NCBI GenBank assembly: GCA_041392625.1
Contig: JAWKLR010000001.1
Span: forward strand, 62,001 to 126,000
Length of the DNA stretch: 64,000 bases
Direction of reading: 5' to 3'
Source: M3007 sp041392625
Lineage (GTDB): Bacteria > Bacteroidota > Bacteroidia > Chitinophagales > Saprospiraceae
Positions 44,530 through 54,263 of this stretch are shown piece after piece. The notes under the pieces are model-generated. The model was not told the origin of the DNA. It did no database searches and was given only the letters and a program-made list of their open reading frames with translations. The stretch's first letter is position 1. Each line of letters starts with the position of its first letter. The translations under genes and the position numbers were made by a program.

Positions 44530-45831
44530 ATGCTTTCTTTTGACGACCAAAAACAAATCGAACTTCGCTCGGATGAAGTGCAGGAAATCCTGGGGACACC
44601 CCCCGGATGGCTGGTGCGTTGGGGAACTACCGTCGCGCTGATTGGTTTTGTGTCCTTGCTGATCGTCTCCTGGATGGTTCGATACCCCGATGTGATTTCT
44701 GCCCCAATAGTACTCACGACCTCCAACCCGCCCGTGGCGGTAATTTCCAGAGTAGATGCACCCATTATCCGAATTCTTGTAAAAGACAATGAAGAAGTAA
44801 AACAAGGCCAGCCCTTGCTTGTATTGGAAAGCACAGCCAATTATACAGAAGTACTCAGTCTTGACCGCGAACTCAACCAATGGCGTAAGCTCTCTATGGA
44901 CAGCCTGGCGCTTGTTATCCCACCAGATAACCTGGACCTGGGCGATTTGCAGGAGTATTACTCTGATTTTGTTCAAAAACTGGAAAACTTCCGTTTTGGA
45001 ACGGATAGTAAATCACTCTCAGTCGACAACAACATTGCGTCCATCAATCAGCAAATACAACGCCTGCAACAAAGCATAAACTTTGAAGCCGGTAGTCGGG
45101 AACGAGCAGAAAAACAAGTAGAACGTGCGAAGGACATGTACCGGAGGCAGGAAGGCCTTTTCAATCAGGGCCTGATTTCCAAGGTTGCACTTGAACGCGA
45201 ACAGCAACGTGTGAGCGATGCTGAAACGGCATTGGATAACATCAAACAAAGCATTTTACAGAAACAGACTCAAATCATCAACCTGCGCTCAGGAATCAAT
45301 GATGCCACGGCAAATGAACAGGAAGACGTCAGCAGTCAGCGGGTCAAACTCCGGGAGAGCCTGCATACCTTGCGCAACCAAATGGACACCTGGAAGCAAA
45401 ACTACATCCTAACCGCCCCCGTTCCCGGTAAGATATCCATGAACACGGGATTTTATGCCGTTCAACAGTTTGTAAAAAATGGGGAGCACGTATTAACAGT
45501 TGTGCCTCCATCCGATAAAAAATACATTGGCCGTATGTCACTTCCGGTTACCGGAAGCGGAAAGGTCAAGCCAGGACAACGGGTGGTAGTCAAACTTGAT
45601 AGCTATCCATTTCACGAGTTTGGCTCCATTCAAGGCGAAGTCGCCTCAAAAGCAGAGGTGCCTAATAACGACCAATACCAAATTCTCGTTCGGTTCCCCG
45701 ATCAACTGGAAACGAACTACGGAAAACAAATTCCTTTTGAACAACAACTTCAGGGAGGCGCTGAAATCATCACCGATGATAAACGTTTTTTGGAGCGCAT
45801 TTTGGAGCAAATTTTTGCATTGGGACAATAG
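44530..45831 (+). CDS. HlyD-family membrane fusion protein
   Basis: 433 residues: short cytoplasmic tail, one membrane helix (about 33-50), a lipoyl/barrel-sandwich half-motif (DAPIIRILVKDNEEVKQGQPLLVLES), a long coiled coil (about 150-280), the second half-motif (LTAPVPGKISM), and a beta-barrel domain. It is the adaptor joining the preceding ABC exporter to an outer-membrane channel (TolC-like, not in the window). The two form a type I secretion unit. Confidence 0.92.
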   Translation: MLSFDDQKQIELRSDEVQEILGTPPGWLVRWGTTVALIGFVSLLIVSWMVRYPDVISAPIVLTTSNPPVAVISRVDAPIIRILVKDNEEVKQGQPLLVLESTANYTEVLSLDRELNQWRKLSMDSLALVIPPDNLDLGDLQEYYSDFVQKLENFRFGTDSKSLSVDNNIASINQQIQRLQQSINFEAGSRERAEKQVERAKDMYRRQEGLFNQGLISKVALEREQQRVSDAETALDNIKQSILQKQTQIINLRSGINDATANEQEDVSSQRVKLRESLHTLRNQMDTWKQNYILTAPVPGKISMNTGFYAVQQFVKNGEHVLTVVPPSDKKYIGRMSLPVTGSGKVKPGQRVVVKLDSYPFHEFGSIQGEVASKAEVPNNDQYQILVRFPDQLETNYGKQIPFEQQLQGGAEIITDDKRFLERILEQIFALGQ

Positions 45832-45982
45832 CAAAGTCTGCTTCCCTGCCTCCTTTCCACCGCCCAATTTGAATCCGGGCAGTTCAAATAAAACGCCCTT
45901 TCTTCTCACCATTTACCCGAATTTCCGCCGTATTTGGAGGCAATTAATATTTATTTGAGAAACGTTAACAGCCAGGCACTTC

Positions 45983-46010
45983 TTTGGCAGCGAATGCCCC
46001 ATTACCTTTG
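45983..46010 (+). promoter_or_regulatory. Promoter of the DUF1573 gene
   Basis: TTTG at 45983-45986, a 16-nt spacer, then an exact TACCTTTG at 46003-46010; transcript leader about 95 nt. Nothing else is seen in 45832-46112. Confidence 0.55.
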
Positions 46011-46112
46011 TAGCAAGAAATAATTGAAGGGAGAAGTGTAAGGAACAAGCGTTTTTTAATTTCCCTTATTTGGCAACAACATTAACTATTAACTGTAAAA
46101 TTTTTCGATCCG

Positions 46113-46532
46113 ATGAAACAACTGCTCTCTATTATCGCATTTTTCGCTTTCGGTGTATTTGCTGCTCAGGCTCAAGGCCCAGCAATGACTTTTGATGTAA
46201 CAACAGTAGACTACGGAACCATTGACAAAGGTTCTGAGCCTTTGCGTAAGTTCTCTTTCACAAATACTGGAAGCGAGCCTTTGATCATCAAAACTGCAAA
46301 AGGATCTTGCGGATGTACTGTTCCTACCTACCCAAAGGAGCCAATCATGCCTGGTGAAACCAGCGTAATTGAAGTACGTTACGATACTAACCGTATTGGT
46401 AAATTCAACAAAACTGTTACGTTGACTACCAACGAAGAAACTGCAACACATCAATTGACTATCAAAGGAGAAGTAAAAGCTCCTGCAGCAAAAGAAAGTG
46501 TACCAGCCAGCGGTGGTACATTCAAGCAGTAA
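46113..46532 (+). CDS. DUF1573 secreted protein
   Basis: 139 residues: signal peptide (about 1-20, AAQAQ), then an immunoglobulin-like DUF1573 domain (DYGTIDKGSEPLRKFSFTNTGSEPL, KGSCGCTVP, RYDTNRIGKFNKTVTL). Abundant in Bacteroidota; function unknown, some members are ASPM/SPD-2-Hydin-like. A long, probably regulated leader and a strong terminator suggest high expression. Confidence 0.92.
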   Translation: MKQLLSIIAFFAFGVFAAQAQGPAMTFDVTTVDYGTIDKGSEPLRKFSFTNTGSEPLIIKTAKGSCGCTVPTYPKEPIMPGETSVIEVRYDTNRIGKFNKTVTLTTNEETATHQLTIKGEVKAPAAKESVPASGGTFKQ

Positions 46533-46564
46533 TTAACTGTTTGACTTTTTGGTTTGACGAAACG

Positions 46565-46597
46565 ACCCGGTTGGTAGAAGTACCAACCGGGTTTTTG
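46565..46597 (+). terminator. Rho-independent terminator
   Basis: ACCCGGTTGGTA (46565-46576) pairs perfectly with TACCAACCGGGT (46581-46592), then five T. It ends the DUF1573 transcript. Confidence 0.9.
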
Positions 46598-46654
46598 TTT
46601 TTTGCCTGTACATCGTTCCCGCCTTATTCGTAACTTTCGGCAAAATTTAGAACG

Positions 46655-47632
46655 ATGCGCGTTGCCCTCCTTGAAGAAATAAAATCTCCAATAACTGTTG
46701 TAGAAAAGCCAGAGCCGGAACCACGGCATGGTGAAGCACTGGTCTATTTGCATGCAGCTGCACTCAACCATCGGGATGTGTATATCCAACAAGGTTTATA
46801 TGCCAATATCCAGACCCCGGTGGTCTTGAAGAGCGATGGTGCCGGGACCTGTCATGGTGGACGCGAAGTAATTATTTGTCCATCCTTTCACTGGGGTGAA
46901 AACTCCCGCGCACAAGGCGCAGAGTATCAAATCCTGGGAATGCCCTCAAGACGGTACCTTTTCCGATCAGATTTGTGTCCCGGAATCACACCTTTCCCAA
47001 GCCAGAACACCTGAGTTGGGAAGAAGCAGCCGCGCTTCCTCTTGCAGGCCTGACCGCCTGGCGGGCCCTTTTTACAAAATGTGACTTGCAGGAGGGTGAA
47101 AAAGTCCTGATCACCGGAATCGGTGGAGGCGTAGCGCTTTGCATTTCAATTGGCCTTGGCCAAGGGTGCACATGTCTGGGTAAGCAGTGGTTCAGATGAG
47201 AAAATCCAATCAGCACTGGACTTGGGTGCGCAAGGTGGGGTAAATTACAAGGAAGAAACCTGGCACAAAACCCTGAAGGAACGGGCAGAAGGCTTTGATG
47301 TCATCATTGATTCGGCTGGTGGCGATGGTTTTGCAAAACTTCCAGCGCTGTGCAACCCGGGTGCCCGCATTGCCATTTATGGCGGTACACAGGGTAAAAT
47401 CAGTGGATTAAGTCCTCAGATTGTATTTTGGAAACAAATCAGCATTCATGGGACCTCTATGGGTACCCTGGAAGAGTTTGGAAAAATGCTGGCTTTTGTG
47501 GACGAGCACAAAATTCAACCCATAGTCGATCACGTAATGGAGTTGGAAAAAGTAAATGAGGCAATGGACCGGATGGATAAAGGCGATCAATTTGGAAAAA
47601 TTGTACTTCGCCTGGCTGGCACACCGGATTAG
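46655..47632 (+). pseudogene. Zinc-type alcohol dehydrogenase/quinone oxidoreductase, frame broken three times
   Basis: Pieces in three frames join to one medium-chain dehydrogenase: MRVALLEEIKSPITVVEKPEP, ALNHRDVYIQQG, VLKSDGAGT; then LSWEEAAALPLAGLTAWRAL, VLITGIGGGVAL, and ALAKGAHVWVSSGSDEKI, DVIIDSAGG, IQPIVDHVMELEKVNEAMDRMDKGDQFGKIVL. Breaks lie near 46950, 46995 and 47140. At the last, CTTTGCATTTC fits the expected frame if one T is restored to the run. Intact, it would be a cytoplasmic NAD(P)H-dependent oxidoreductase. Error-type indels are likely. Confidence 0.8.
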
Positions 47633-47641
47633 CAGAACTGA

Positions 47642-48964
47642 TTATTTAGGAACCAACTCGTAGGCCTTGCCCATGGGGTCAATTACAAAGTAATTGCCGC
47701 CACAGCCTGCGATCCCACTGCGAGAATATCCGTTATCGGGAAAATAAACTCCTTTTTATCCAGTTTGCTCAGGCTGAAGCCTGATAAATCCAATTCGTAA
47801 TAAATGGCCGGAACCAACAGCCGTCCATCTGTATCAGCAATACCTAATAAGCCGTTTTGCTGAATTTGAAAATAGCCGCTTCCGGTTTGTGCGTACAACA
47901 TATTGAACTCAGGTTCCAGCCGCACTGCACACCTGATCGTCAATAATTCCGTATTTGCCGTTTGAGAAGCACGGTAAATAAAGTGCTTGTTTTTTCCTAC
48001 AGAATTGATGTCATCGTATTGAAATGCGGTAATTTCCCCGCCTGCCATATTGAGAAGGCCCCACGCCATTTTGTTTGGCTGCAATTCGATTGACCCAGGG
48101 CATAAACGAAATCCTTCATAACGAATAGGGATTACAACATGGCCTATTTTGAAACACTCCCTTTTCCCATCCTCTTCAATCAGAAAATAACCATGTTAGA
48201 AGGGTTTGTATCCGATCATAACTGTTGCTGATGATCTGCTCCTCTTCAAAATTGATTACTCCGTATTGGTGGTTTGTGCTTACTATGTAATTGCCGTATG
48301 AGTCGAGTTGGATGGATTGATAAATGAAGTCAAGCAAAGTGTCCTGCCCAGAATTAATCAGGCCCCAGTATATGTCATCAAAGGCCGTAAACAAATCATC
48401 CCGTTCCCATTTCAACTGCCTGTATGTAATAAAAGGAACGAATTTCATTTTTGTTTGTTGATCAGGCCAAACTTGATTTAGACTTTTGCGCAATCAGCAA
48501 TTCCGAGCCGGGAATCATCTGAATAGAGGCGTACTCAAATGGGATTTGTTGCTTGTTTTGAAGGTCAATCAAACCGCATTGTTGTTCCGAGCTGCAGGCG
48601 AAGAGTTGCTGAGCATCAAATGCTGTCAGTTTGGAATAAACACAGGGTATACTCAATTTGCCTTCAGCATTTACAAAGCCAAATTTGCCGTCTTTCGCAC
48701 TAAAAAGCCCTTGGTATTGGCATCTTGAAGTGCATACTCAAAAGCATAGGGAAACAATGGGCTTCCTTTAGAATCCAATAGGGTGAATTCTGAGCCAGAA
48801 CGTTGTATGCGAATAGTTTGAGTGCCAAGTAATATTCCTGGCTGCTGTTGACCAGACCCTGGGTTTTCAACCGTATTGGGCCGGTCCTGCGCATGACTTA
48901 AATGAGGAACAATCATAAAGGCCAGTAATCCCAGCCAGAAAAAAACGGATTTTAAATATGCCAT
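47642..48964 (-). pseudogene. WG-repeat-like secreted protein, frame broken
   Basis: Signal peptide at 48964 (MAYLKSVFFWLGLLAF...HAQ), then repeated beta segments of the WG type (GTQTIRIQRSGSEFTLLDSKG; LFACSSEQQCGLIDLQNKQQIPF; GNYIVSTNHQYGVINFEEEQI; YAQTGSGYFQIQQNGLLGIADTDG) in three different frames, ending NYFVIDPMGKAYELVPK with a stop at 47642-47644. At least four shifts, near 48660, 48480, 48180-48090 and 47700. Repeat function unknown. It starts three bases from the lipoprotein gene upstream, so they form an operon. Confidence 0.65.
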
Positions 48965-48966
48965 AC

Positions 48967-49597
48967 TTATTGGTTGGGGAAGCAGCTAAACTCGGACTTG
49001 CCGACATGCACCCGATTGTTCGGATTGAAGGTTTTGCGGCGGCCATATATTACGCCAAAGCCTTTGGCAATCCAGTCTTCTTTTTCAGGACAATCTGGCA
49101 GGTATTTCTCCTCAATTTCTGAAGAGTCAACCGGTGCAAAATACCGGAATTCATCACCAGAAATCATGGCATCCCCAATGTAGTCAAACTGGATAATTTC
49201 CTTTTGACCGCGCAAATCGTGCATGATCACTTGACGGTTCACAGGTGAGGTGCCAACATCAATGTAGAGAATATCCCGGTTGAGCCCCGCGAATGTTCCA
49301 TTGGGCGGAGGCATGATGTTGTAGTGAGGACCGCCGCCATGCGAACACTGTAATGCCAATACCTGAAGTGTCAGACCGCTCCATTACCCGAACAACATAG
49401 TTGGGGTATTTGTAATCAAAGGTATAGGCCGACAGTGGGTGAAAAGACGTTTTATCACATCCTTTAAATCCCACCAGGGTATCTTCAACTGGCCGGGGAA
49501 CCGGCTTTGCATCAACGGTTGGTTCGTTGTTGTTTGTACAAGCTCCCAATAAAAAGGTGAGCATTATAATTGCACCAACTTGAAGTGTATTTTTCAT
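48967..49597 (-). pseudogene. Lipoprotein of unknown function, frame broken
   Basis: From the ATG at 49597 a lipoprotein signal (LGAC) is followed by about 85 residues (VEDTLVGFKGCDKTSFHPLSAYTFDYKYPNYVV); one shift near 49345 moves the reading to a second frame (PHYNIMPPPNGTFAGLNRDI...) that ends at 48967. Total about 210 residues if repaired. No family recognised. Confidence 0.6.
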
Positions 49598-49675
49598 GCG
49601 ACAAAAATACGGAATGATATTATAGAAATAAAAGCCGTACGCAAAACAAAGTGTCAACAACCGGGCGTACTTTTT

Positions 49676-49745
49676 GGTGGTCAGTAGTCAGTGGTGCAGC
49701 ACGTTGAAAACTAACTGACCACTGACTACTGACAACTGACTACTA
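49676..49745. repeat. GTCAGT-type palindrome
   Basis: GGTCAGTAGTCAGTGGT (from 49679) and a longer reverse arm with ACTGACCACTGACTACTGAC (from about 49714) around a short centre. It has the same architecture as the AGTAAGT arrays with a different unit. Its last bases supply the TAG stop (complement of 49743-49745) of the next minus-strand gene. Confidence 0.7.
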
Positions 49746-50462
49746 ATTCGAACAGCTGGTGCTGTAATCGTATACTTGTTTTTCAAACTCGGACCAGCGA
49801 GGGGTTTTGCCCAGTTTTTTTACAAAATCCGGGCAATCGCCATAAAACTCCGGGATTAATTCGCGGTAGTTTTTCTTTTTAAGCCGAATGGCTGTTTTGC
49901 CACCCTTGCTGACATAGTAAGATTTTGCATCGCCACCTACCATGGTAATTCCTCCAACTCCGGCCGATGCTGTTTCCTGCGCGTAGGGGTCATGGTACAC
50001 TTTGATCTTATTGGAATAACTCGGGTTTAGCAACTGCAGCAACAAAACCTGCTTTTTTTTGCCTACCAGTACTTCTGATTGCTCAAAATACACATAGCCT
50101 TTCCCAATTACGTCCTTCTCAAGGTCGTTGTCTTCCCACATTGTGGCATCAGAGAGAAACTCCATGCCTGCGCTGAATTTGTCGAAGCCGGATGGCATGA
50201 GGTACATATGGGCAATATCGCTGGCTGACAACTTATGAGTTTTATTTTCTGTATCCACAAATACTACAGATTCCAGCAATCCCTTTTTTCGCCGCAACTT
50301 ATCCAGCGTTCCAGTGAGTTTTTCACCATTTTTTAAGGTGATATACGATTCATGCTTGTGTGAGAAAGTAAACGATGGGTTTAGAAATTTTTGTGAAAAA
50401 ACCGGACTGCTAAGGATGCAAATAAGCAGAAATGTGAGCAACGATTTGATGTTCATCTTCAT
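49743..50462 (-). CDS. Secreted hypothetical protein
   Basis: 239 residues with a signal peptide (about 1-23, SPVFSQ), then a beta-rich region (YITLKNGEKLTGTLDKLRRKKG, a fold seen at the start of many Bacteroidota small-protein sensors) and a basic C-terminus ending in a cysteine pair region (STSCSN). No named family. The stop codon is encoded by the adjoining GTCAGT palindrome. Confidence 0.6.
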   Translation of the reverse strand: MKMNIKSLLTFLLICILSSPVFSQKFLNPSFTFSHKHESYITLKNGEKLTGTLDKLRRKKGLLESVVFVDTENKTHKLSASDIAHMYLMPSGFDKFSAGMEFLSDATMWEDNDLEKDVIGKGYVYFEQSEVLVGKKKQVLLLQLLNPSYSNKIKVYHDPYAQETASAGVGGITMVGGDAKSYYVSKGGKTAIRLKKKNYRELIPEFYGDCPDFVKKLGKTPRWSEFEKQVYDYSTSCSN

Positions 50463-50493
50463 TATAGATTGATAGGGTGAAAAAATGGTTCGT

Positions 50494-51338
50494 CTACAAG
50501 GTGTGTAAACTTATAAATAGAATGAGTTCTCTGTAAAACAAATAGACCACAGCAAAAAACACACAAAATAGCAGCGCTTTTAAAAGTACTGTGGCGGCAG
50601 CTTGCTTGTAAAACCGCCTTAGGGAAATAAATAAATAGGGGATTAATAACCCAAGCAAAAAACTCAACAGAATTAGTCCCTTAATTTTAAAAAGTGCAAT
50701 CAAAAGTGGAGTAATCATCCCCAGAAATATGAGCATGAAGGTAAACCAATGGGTAACAAAAATCAGGTGACAGGCATAATACGGATAGACCCTTCTGAAT
50801 AATCCAAAAAAGGCAAAGGCCAATATCGGGATGTACAGGTAAAGTAAACCCTTGGTGTATTGTGCAGTATGGTGATCTATCTGGACCTTGGCGCTTTCCA
50901 CACTGATGCCCTCCATGCTTGCATACGACTGGACAAACTGGTGGATGGATACACCTGACCAATCGGTCATCTCCGTATCATATACAAATTCCATCTTGGG
51001 CGCAAACAAGTCGCTTTCTCCAAAAATGAAGAAAAAAACAAGGTTGACAAGGATGAATAATTGCAAGGGGCGAACATATGGCACGCGTCTCCCGCACATA
51101 TTCCAGTGATAAAAAACCGGGTCTGGAAATCAGGTACCAAAGGGTAACCAAGACCTTGGAGTCGAAGTGTGTAAAGTGGTGAAAGAAGCTGCCGAAGGTA
51201 TTTTTGAAACCGAAAATCTTCCGGGACAACGTATTTCTCACCACAATTTGGGCAAAACGATTTGGGCATTTCAGACCCACAACTCGGGCAGGTTTGTCCC
51301 TGTGTGCCAATCTGGGGACAGATGGGTTTTTCGTCCAT
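50494..51338 (-). pseudogene. DUF3667 membrane protein, frame broken twice
   Basis: Pieces in three frames: zinc-ribbon start CPSCGSEMPKSFCPNCGEKYVV at 51338 on; FFHHFTHFDSKVLVTLWYLISRPGFLSLEY in a second frame (about 51180-51090); then GRRVPYVRPLQLFILVNLVFFFIFG and several membrane helices to 50494. Together they are the Bacteroidota family DUF3667 (about 280 residues). The ATG overlaps the cytochrome stop by one base (TAATG), so translation is coupled. Confidence 0.75.
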
Positions 51339-51736
51339 TACTGACGTGCTTTTTTGAGCTCCAGATTGCTGTAAAATGTTCCCTGAGCGTCCTTTGCATT
51401 TGCGGGTTTACTGTCGTGTAAACTCATGATGTATGCTGCCACTTGTTGGATCTCCGATTGCTTCAATTGATCTTTCCAGGAGATCATACCTTTTTCAGGC
51501 ACTCCATAGGTGATGGTTTTAAGAATGTCAGCACTTCCCCCGCCATGAATCCAATGGTTGTCCGTCAGGTTGGGGCCAACAATGCCCTGTGCTGCAAATC
51601 CATGACAAGGAGTACAATTGTCACGAAAAATGAGTGATCCTGCCTGAACATCTTTTTTATCAAGATTATAGGGGATCACAGATGGGCTACATGCACAACA
51701 TGCCAATACCAACAGGCTAATCCAGGTTTTTTTCAT
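51338..51736 (-). CDS. Secreted c-type cytochrome (monohaem)
   Basis: 132 residues from the ATG at 51736: lipoprotein-like signal (VLACCAC), then a cytochrome c domain with haem site CTPCH and axial methionine candidate in GMISWKDQL, like small CccA-type cytochromes of the respiratory chain. Overlaps the following DUF3667 gene by one base. Confidence 0.85.
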   Translation of the reverse strand: MKKTWISLLVLACCACSPSVIPYNLDKKDVQAGSLIFRDNCTPCHGFAAQGIVGPNLTDNHWIHGGGSADILKTITYGVPEKGMISWKDQLKQSEIQQVAAYIMSLHDSKPANAKDAQGTFYSNLELKKARQ

Positions 51737-51792
51737 GGTAGAATATGGATAGATAGGAACAACAATCCCCAAATATGCACTAAAGCATCGGT

Positions 51793-52446
51793 TTATTTCA
51801 AACCCTTGAGTTTTTCCGTTTTGATAGCCGTAACAATGGACCTCAACTCTTTGACTCCAGCGTCATAGCTTGAGGATTTGACAACAAAGCGATCGTACAG
51901 CAACAGGGCTACTTCACTCTCACCGGTTCTGTTGTTCTGTTTTTCATAGGCCTTATTGCCATGGATGGTGGTAGTTCGCTCAAACCCGTTTTCATCTTCT
52001 TTATCTATTTCAAGACTGGCCCAACTTGCCATGCCCATAGAGGCCATGTTGATGCCGCCCATATCAACAATATCAATTTCTACTTTTTTATTACCGTCCT
52101 TATATGTGGCCTCTGCTGTTGAAACCTTGAAGCCCATGGCACCAGCGGTTTGACCCTCTTTGCTTGTACGTTCGTACCCTGCCAGGGATTCGGGTAGCAA
52201 TGCTTGTAATTCTCGGAAATTCACAGGTTCGGATTGCTGTAAGTCTTTCATTTGATCCTTAACCTGTCTCAGGGCCTCTTCCATGTTCTTGGGAGTATCC
52301 TTCAAATTGTTTTGCTCACTGGAAGAACGTTCAGATTGCTCCTCTGCATATGAATTGCCGGAAGAATTGTTTTGGGAATCGTCGCTCCCGCAGGCAGTGA
52401 AAATAGAAAAGAAAAGGAGTAGGAGTACTTGCTGAACAATTTTCAT
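51793..52446 (-). CDS. Lipoprotein of unknown function
   Basis: 217 residues: lipoprotein signal ending TACGSD, a serine/glutamate/glutamine-rich linker (about 20-60), then an alpha/beta domain (LQALLPESLAGYERTSKEGQTAGAMGFKVSTAEATY pattern) ending in a hydrophobic strand. Related proteins occur widely in Bacteroidota without known role. Confidence 0.65.
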   Translation of the reverse strand: MKIVQQVLLLLFFSIFTACGSDDSQNNSSGNSYAEEQSERSSSEQNNLKDTPKNMEEALRQVKDQMKDLQQSEPVNFRELQALLPESLAGYERTSKEGQTAGAMGFKVSTAEATYKDGNKKVEIDIVDMGGINMASMGMASWASLEIDKEDENGFERTTTIHGNKAYEKQNNRTGESEVALLLYDRFVVKSSSYDAGVKELRSIVTAIKTEKLKGLK

Positions 52447-52624
52447 ATCGGTTGTTATTTTGGTTTGAAAAATCCGGGATAAACCCGGTATTGACAAATT
52501 TAAGTACTTGAATCGAATTATTTATAAGAAACGGAAGCGCATATTGCCCGGAAGTTTTTTTAACAATAATCCAGATGATTCCGGACTTTGATTCAGACAT
52601 GCCAGAGGTTTATAGAGAGGATAT

Positions 52625-53155
52625 TCATCCCTTATAAAGCCTGCGCAAACCGGTAAAAACAAGAATGAAAAAGATACCGGGCAAGGCGATCCATTTGGCT
52701 TCGCTCCACAGCACCTGTTGGCCCCAATCACTGAAAAATGCACCAATGCTTATTGGCGAAACCAGAATTGGCCTGATTGGAAAAAAAATGCGTTCCAAAG
52801 AGAAGGGCCACCAAAGCGCAATCCCCCGGCCGCCTGTGGTCAGCATATCGAGTAAAGGATGAGAGGCTGTGCTTAAAACACACCAGAGCATCATTGCCGG
52901 CAAACGGGATTTATCCCGAACAAATATCCAGGCCATTAAACAGCCAAATACCAGTGCAAAAACCAGGGAGTGGGTAAAACCCCGATGCCCCCACTGACTG
53001 CCATAATCGACCCCCATGCGAAAGCCAATCACATCCAGGTCTGGTGCAAAGGCACAAAAACCTGTGAGGAGGATGCTTCCGAAACGCAGGTGTTTGGGAA
53101 ATGCACCAACACCAAGTGCACTTGAAGCAATGACATGCCCAAAAATTGAGGCCAT
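52625..53155 (-). CDS. YdjM/DUF457-type metal-dependent membrane hydrolase
   Basis: 176 residues, four or more membrane helices, with conserved histidines and aspartates (H7, D39, HRGFTHS, SHPLLDMLTTGG) as in the LexA-regulated YdjM family. Substrate and role unclear. It is a single gene between two hypothetical genes. Confidence 0.82.
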   Translation of the reverse strand: MASIFGHVIASSALGVGAFPKHLRFGSILLTGFCAFAPDLDVIGFRMGVDYGSQWGHRGFTHSLVFALVFGCLMAWIFVRDKSRLPAMMLWCVLSTASHPLLDMLTTGGRGIALWWPFSLERIFFPIRPILVSPISIGAFFSDWGQQVLWSEAKWIALPGIFFILVFTGLRRLYKG

Positions 53156-53189
53156 TTACAAAACGTACTTAGATGGGTTTTAGGCGTGG

Positions 53190-53927
53190 TTACCAGGATA
53201 TTCCCTGAGCTACAGCCTGCGGATGAATCTTGAAGAAAATAGAACCACCAGCAACTGTTGTCGACATGAACGTGAATTGTCGTTTAGCAGCCACATTCGG
53301 GTCTTGCGCTGGGCAATCAGGAATCACCTGAACGCCTTCAATGCTGCTGACTTTTTCATATAGATGGCCATGGCTTGGACTACCCAACTCAAACCCCATG
53401 CGCGCTCTGTAATGGTTTGGGAATAATCGGAACAAGTCGTTTCCATCCCAGTACTGAGCACCTTGCAAATCACGGATCAGGTCGCGTATGTCATCCAGCT
53501 GGCGGGTAAACAGCTTCAAGACTGCCAGTGTAGAAAGCCTGCGGCGTTCTGCATCGCCATCCGTTCCAAAATACTCCTGGTAGGCTGGCCCGTTAATACC
53601 TCTTACATAGTTTACATCTGATACCAGATCCTGCAGTCCATATACCTTTCCCGCCCGGTGAAATGCAGTGCCTTTTGAGCGGGTATAATTGTACATGCAA
53701 ATAGCAATCGAAATGGTCTCACGAAACATTTCACCAAAGGGGTCTTCCGGATTAATTTCATTGAGCAATCCCATGAAACTGGATTCGGCATACACCATTG
53801 CAGCATATTGGCGCAGTTGTGTGCCGGAGATAATTGGAACCGCTTCGGTACCTACAAACGCAGCATCCGGGCCAAACTGTTGTACATCAATCAGAGAGCC
53901 GTTGGTATCAAAAACTAAAGAAGCCAT
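53190..53927 (-). CDS. Hypothetical cytoplasmic protein with a SleB/lysozyme-like segment
   Basis: 245 residues, no signal peptide. Segments AAMVYAESSF, IAICMYNYTRSKGTAF and DLVSDVNYVRGINGPAY recall the catalytic glutamate region and following helices of SleB-type cell-wall hydrolases (glutamate in YAESS), but the match is by pattern only. The C-terminal third is glycine and beta rich. No family assigned. The 53928-54263 gap upstream holds only a weak hairpin near 54090 and no clear promoter. Confidence 0.5.
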   Translation of the reverse strand: MASLVFDTNGSLIDVQQFGPDAAFVGTEAVPIISGTQLRQYAAMVYAESSFMGLLNEINPEDPFGEMFRETISIAICMYNYTRSKGTAFHRAGKVYGLQDLVSDVNYVRGINGPAYQEYFGTDGDAERRRLSTLAVLKLFTRQLDDIRDLIRDLQGAQYWDGNDLFRLFPNHYRARMGFELGSPSHGHLYEKVSSIEGVQVIPDCPAQDPNVAAKRQFTFMSTTVAGGSIFFKIHPQAVAQGISW

Positions 53928-54263
53928 TCGCACTGTATCTTGGTGATGAAAAGGAATAGAGCAAGGAGTCTGTTTAATTAAAAACAAAAACCTTGCCTCA
54001 AAGTAAAGTAATTTGAGGATTAACTCCAAATATGGTTAAAAGGTAGTGGTTTAGGGCCATCAAATCGGAACCTGTAGATTCAAATCCACAGGGTTATTTC
54101 GAATTCGGATACCTTTTACCTGCATTTTGGTCAGATATATCTATTTGTGCATATTATCTTGTCCAAAATTCAGTACTTCGAATCCGTTTGTTTTACATTC
54201 ATTGCAAAACCAAATTAAAAATGCTCTTATAGGCCATTGAATCAATCTACACCTGTTTAAATT

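Noticed and set aside
54072..54096. tRNA-like hairpin before the VPS10-like gene.
   Set aside because: Only one stem (CCTGT/ACAGG) and no cloverleaf or CCA end.
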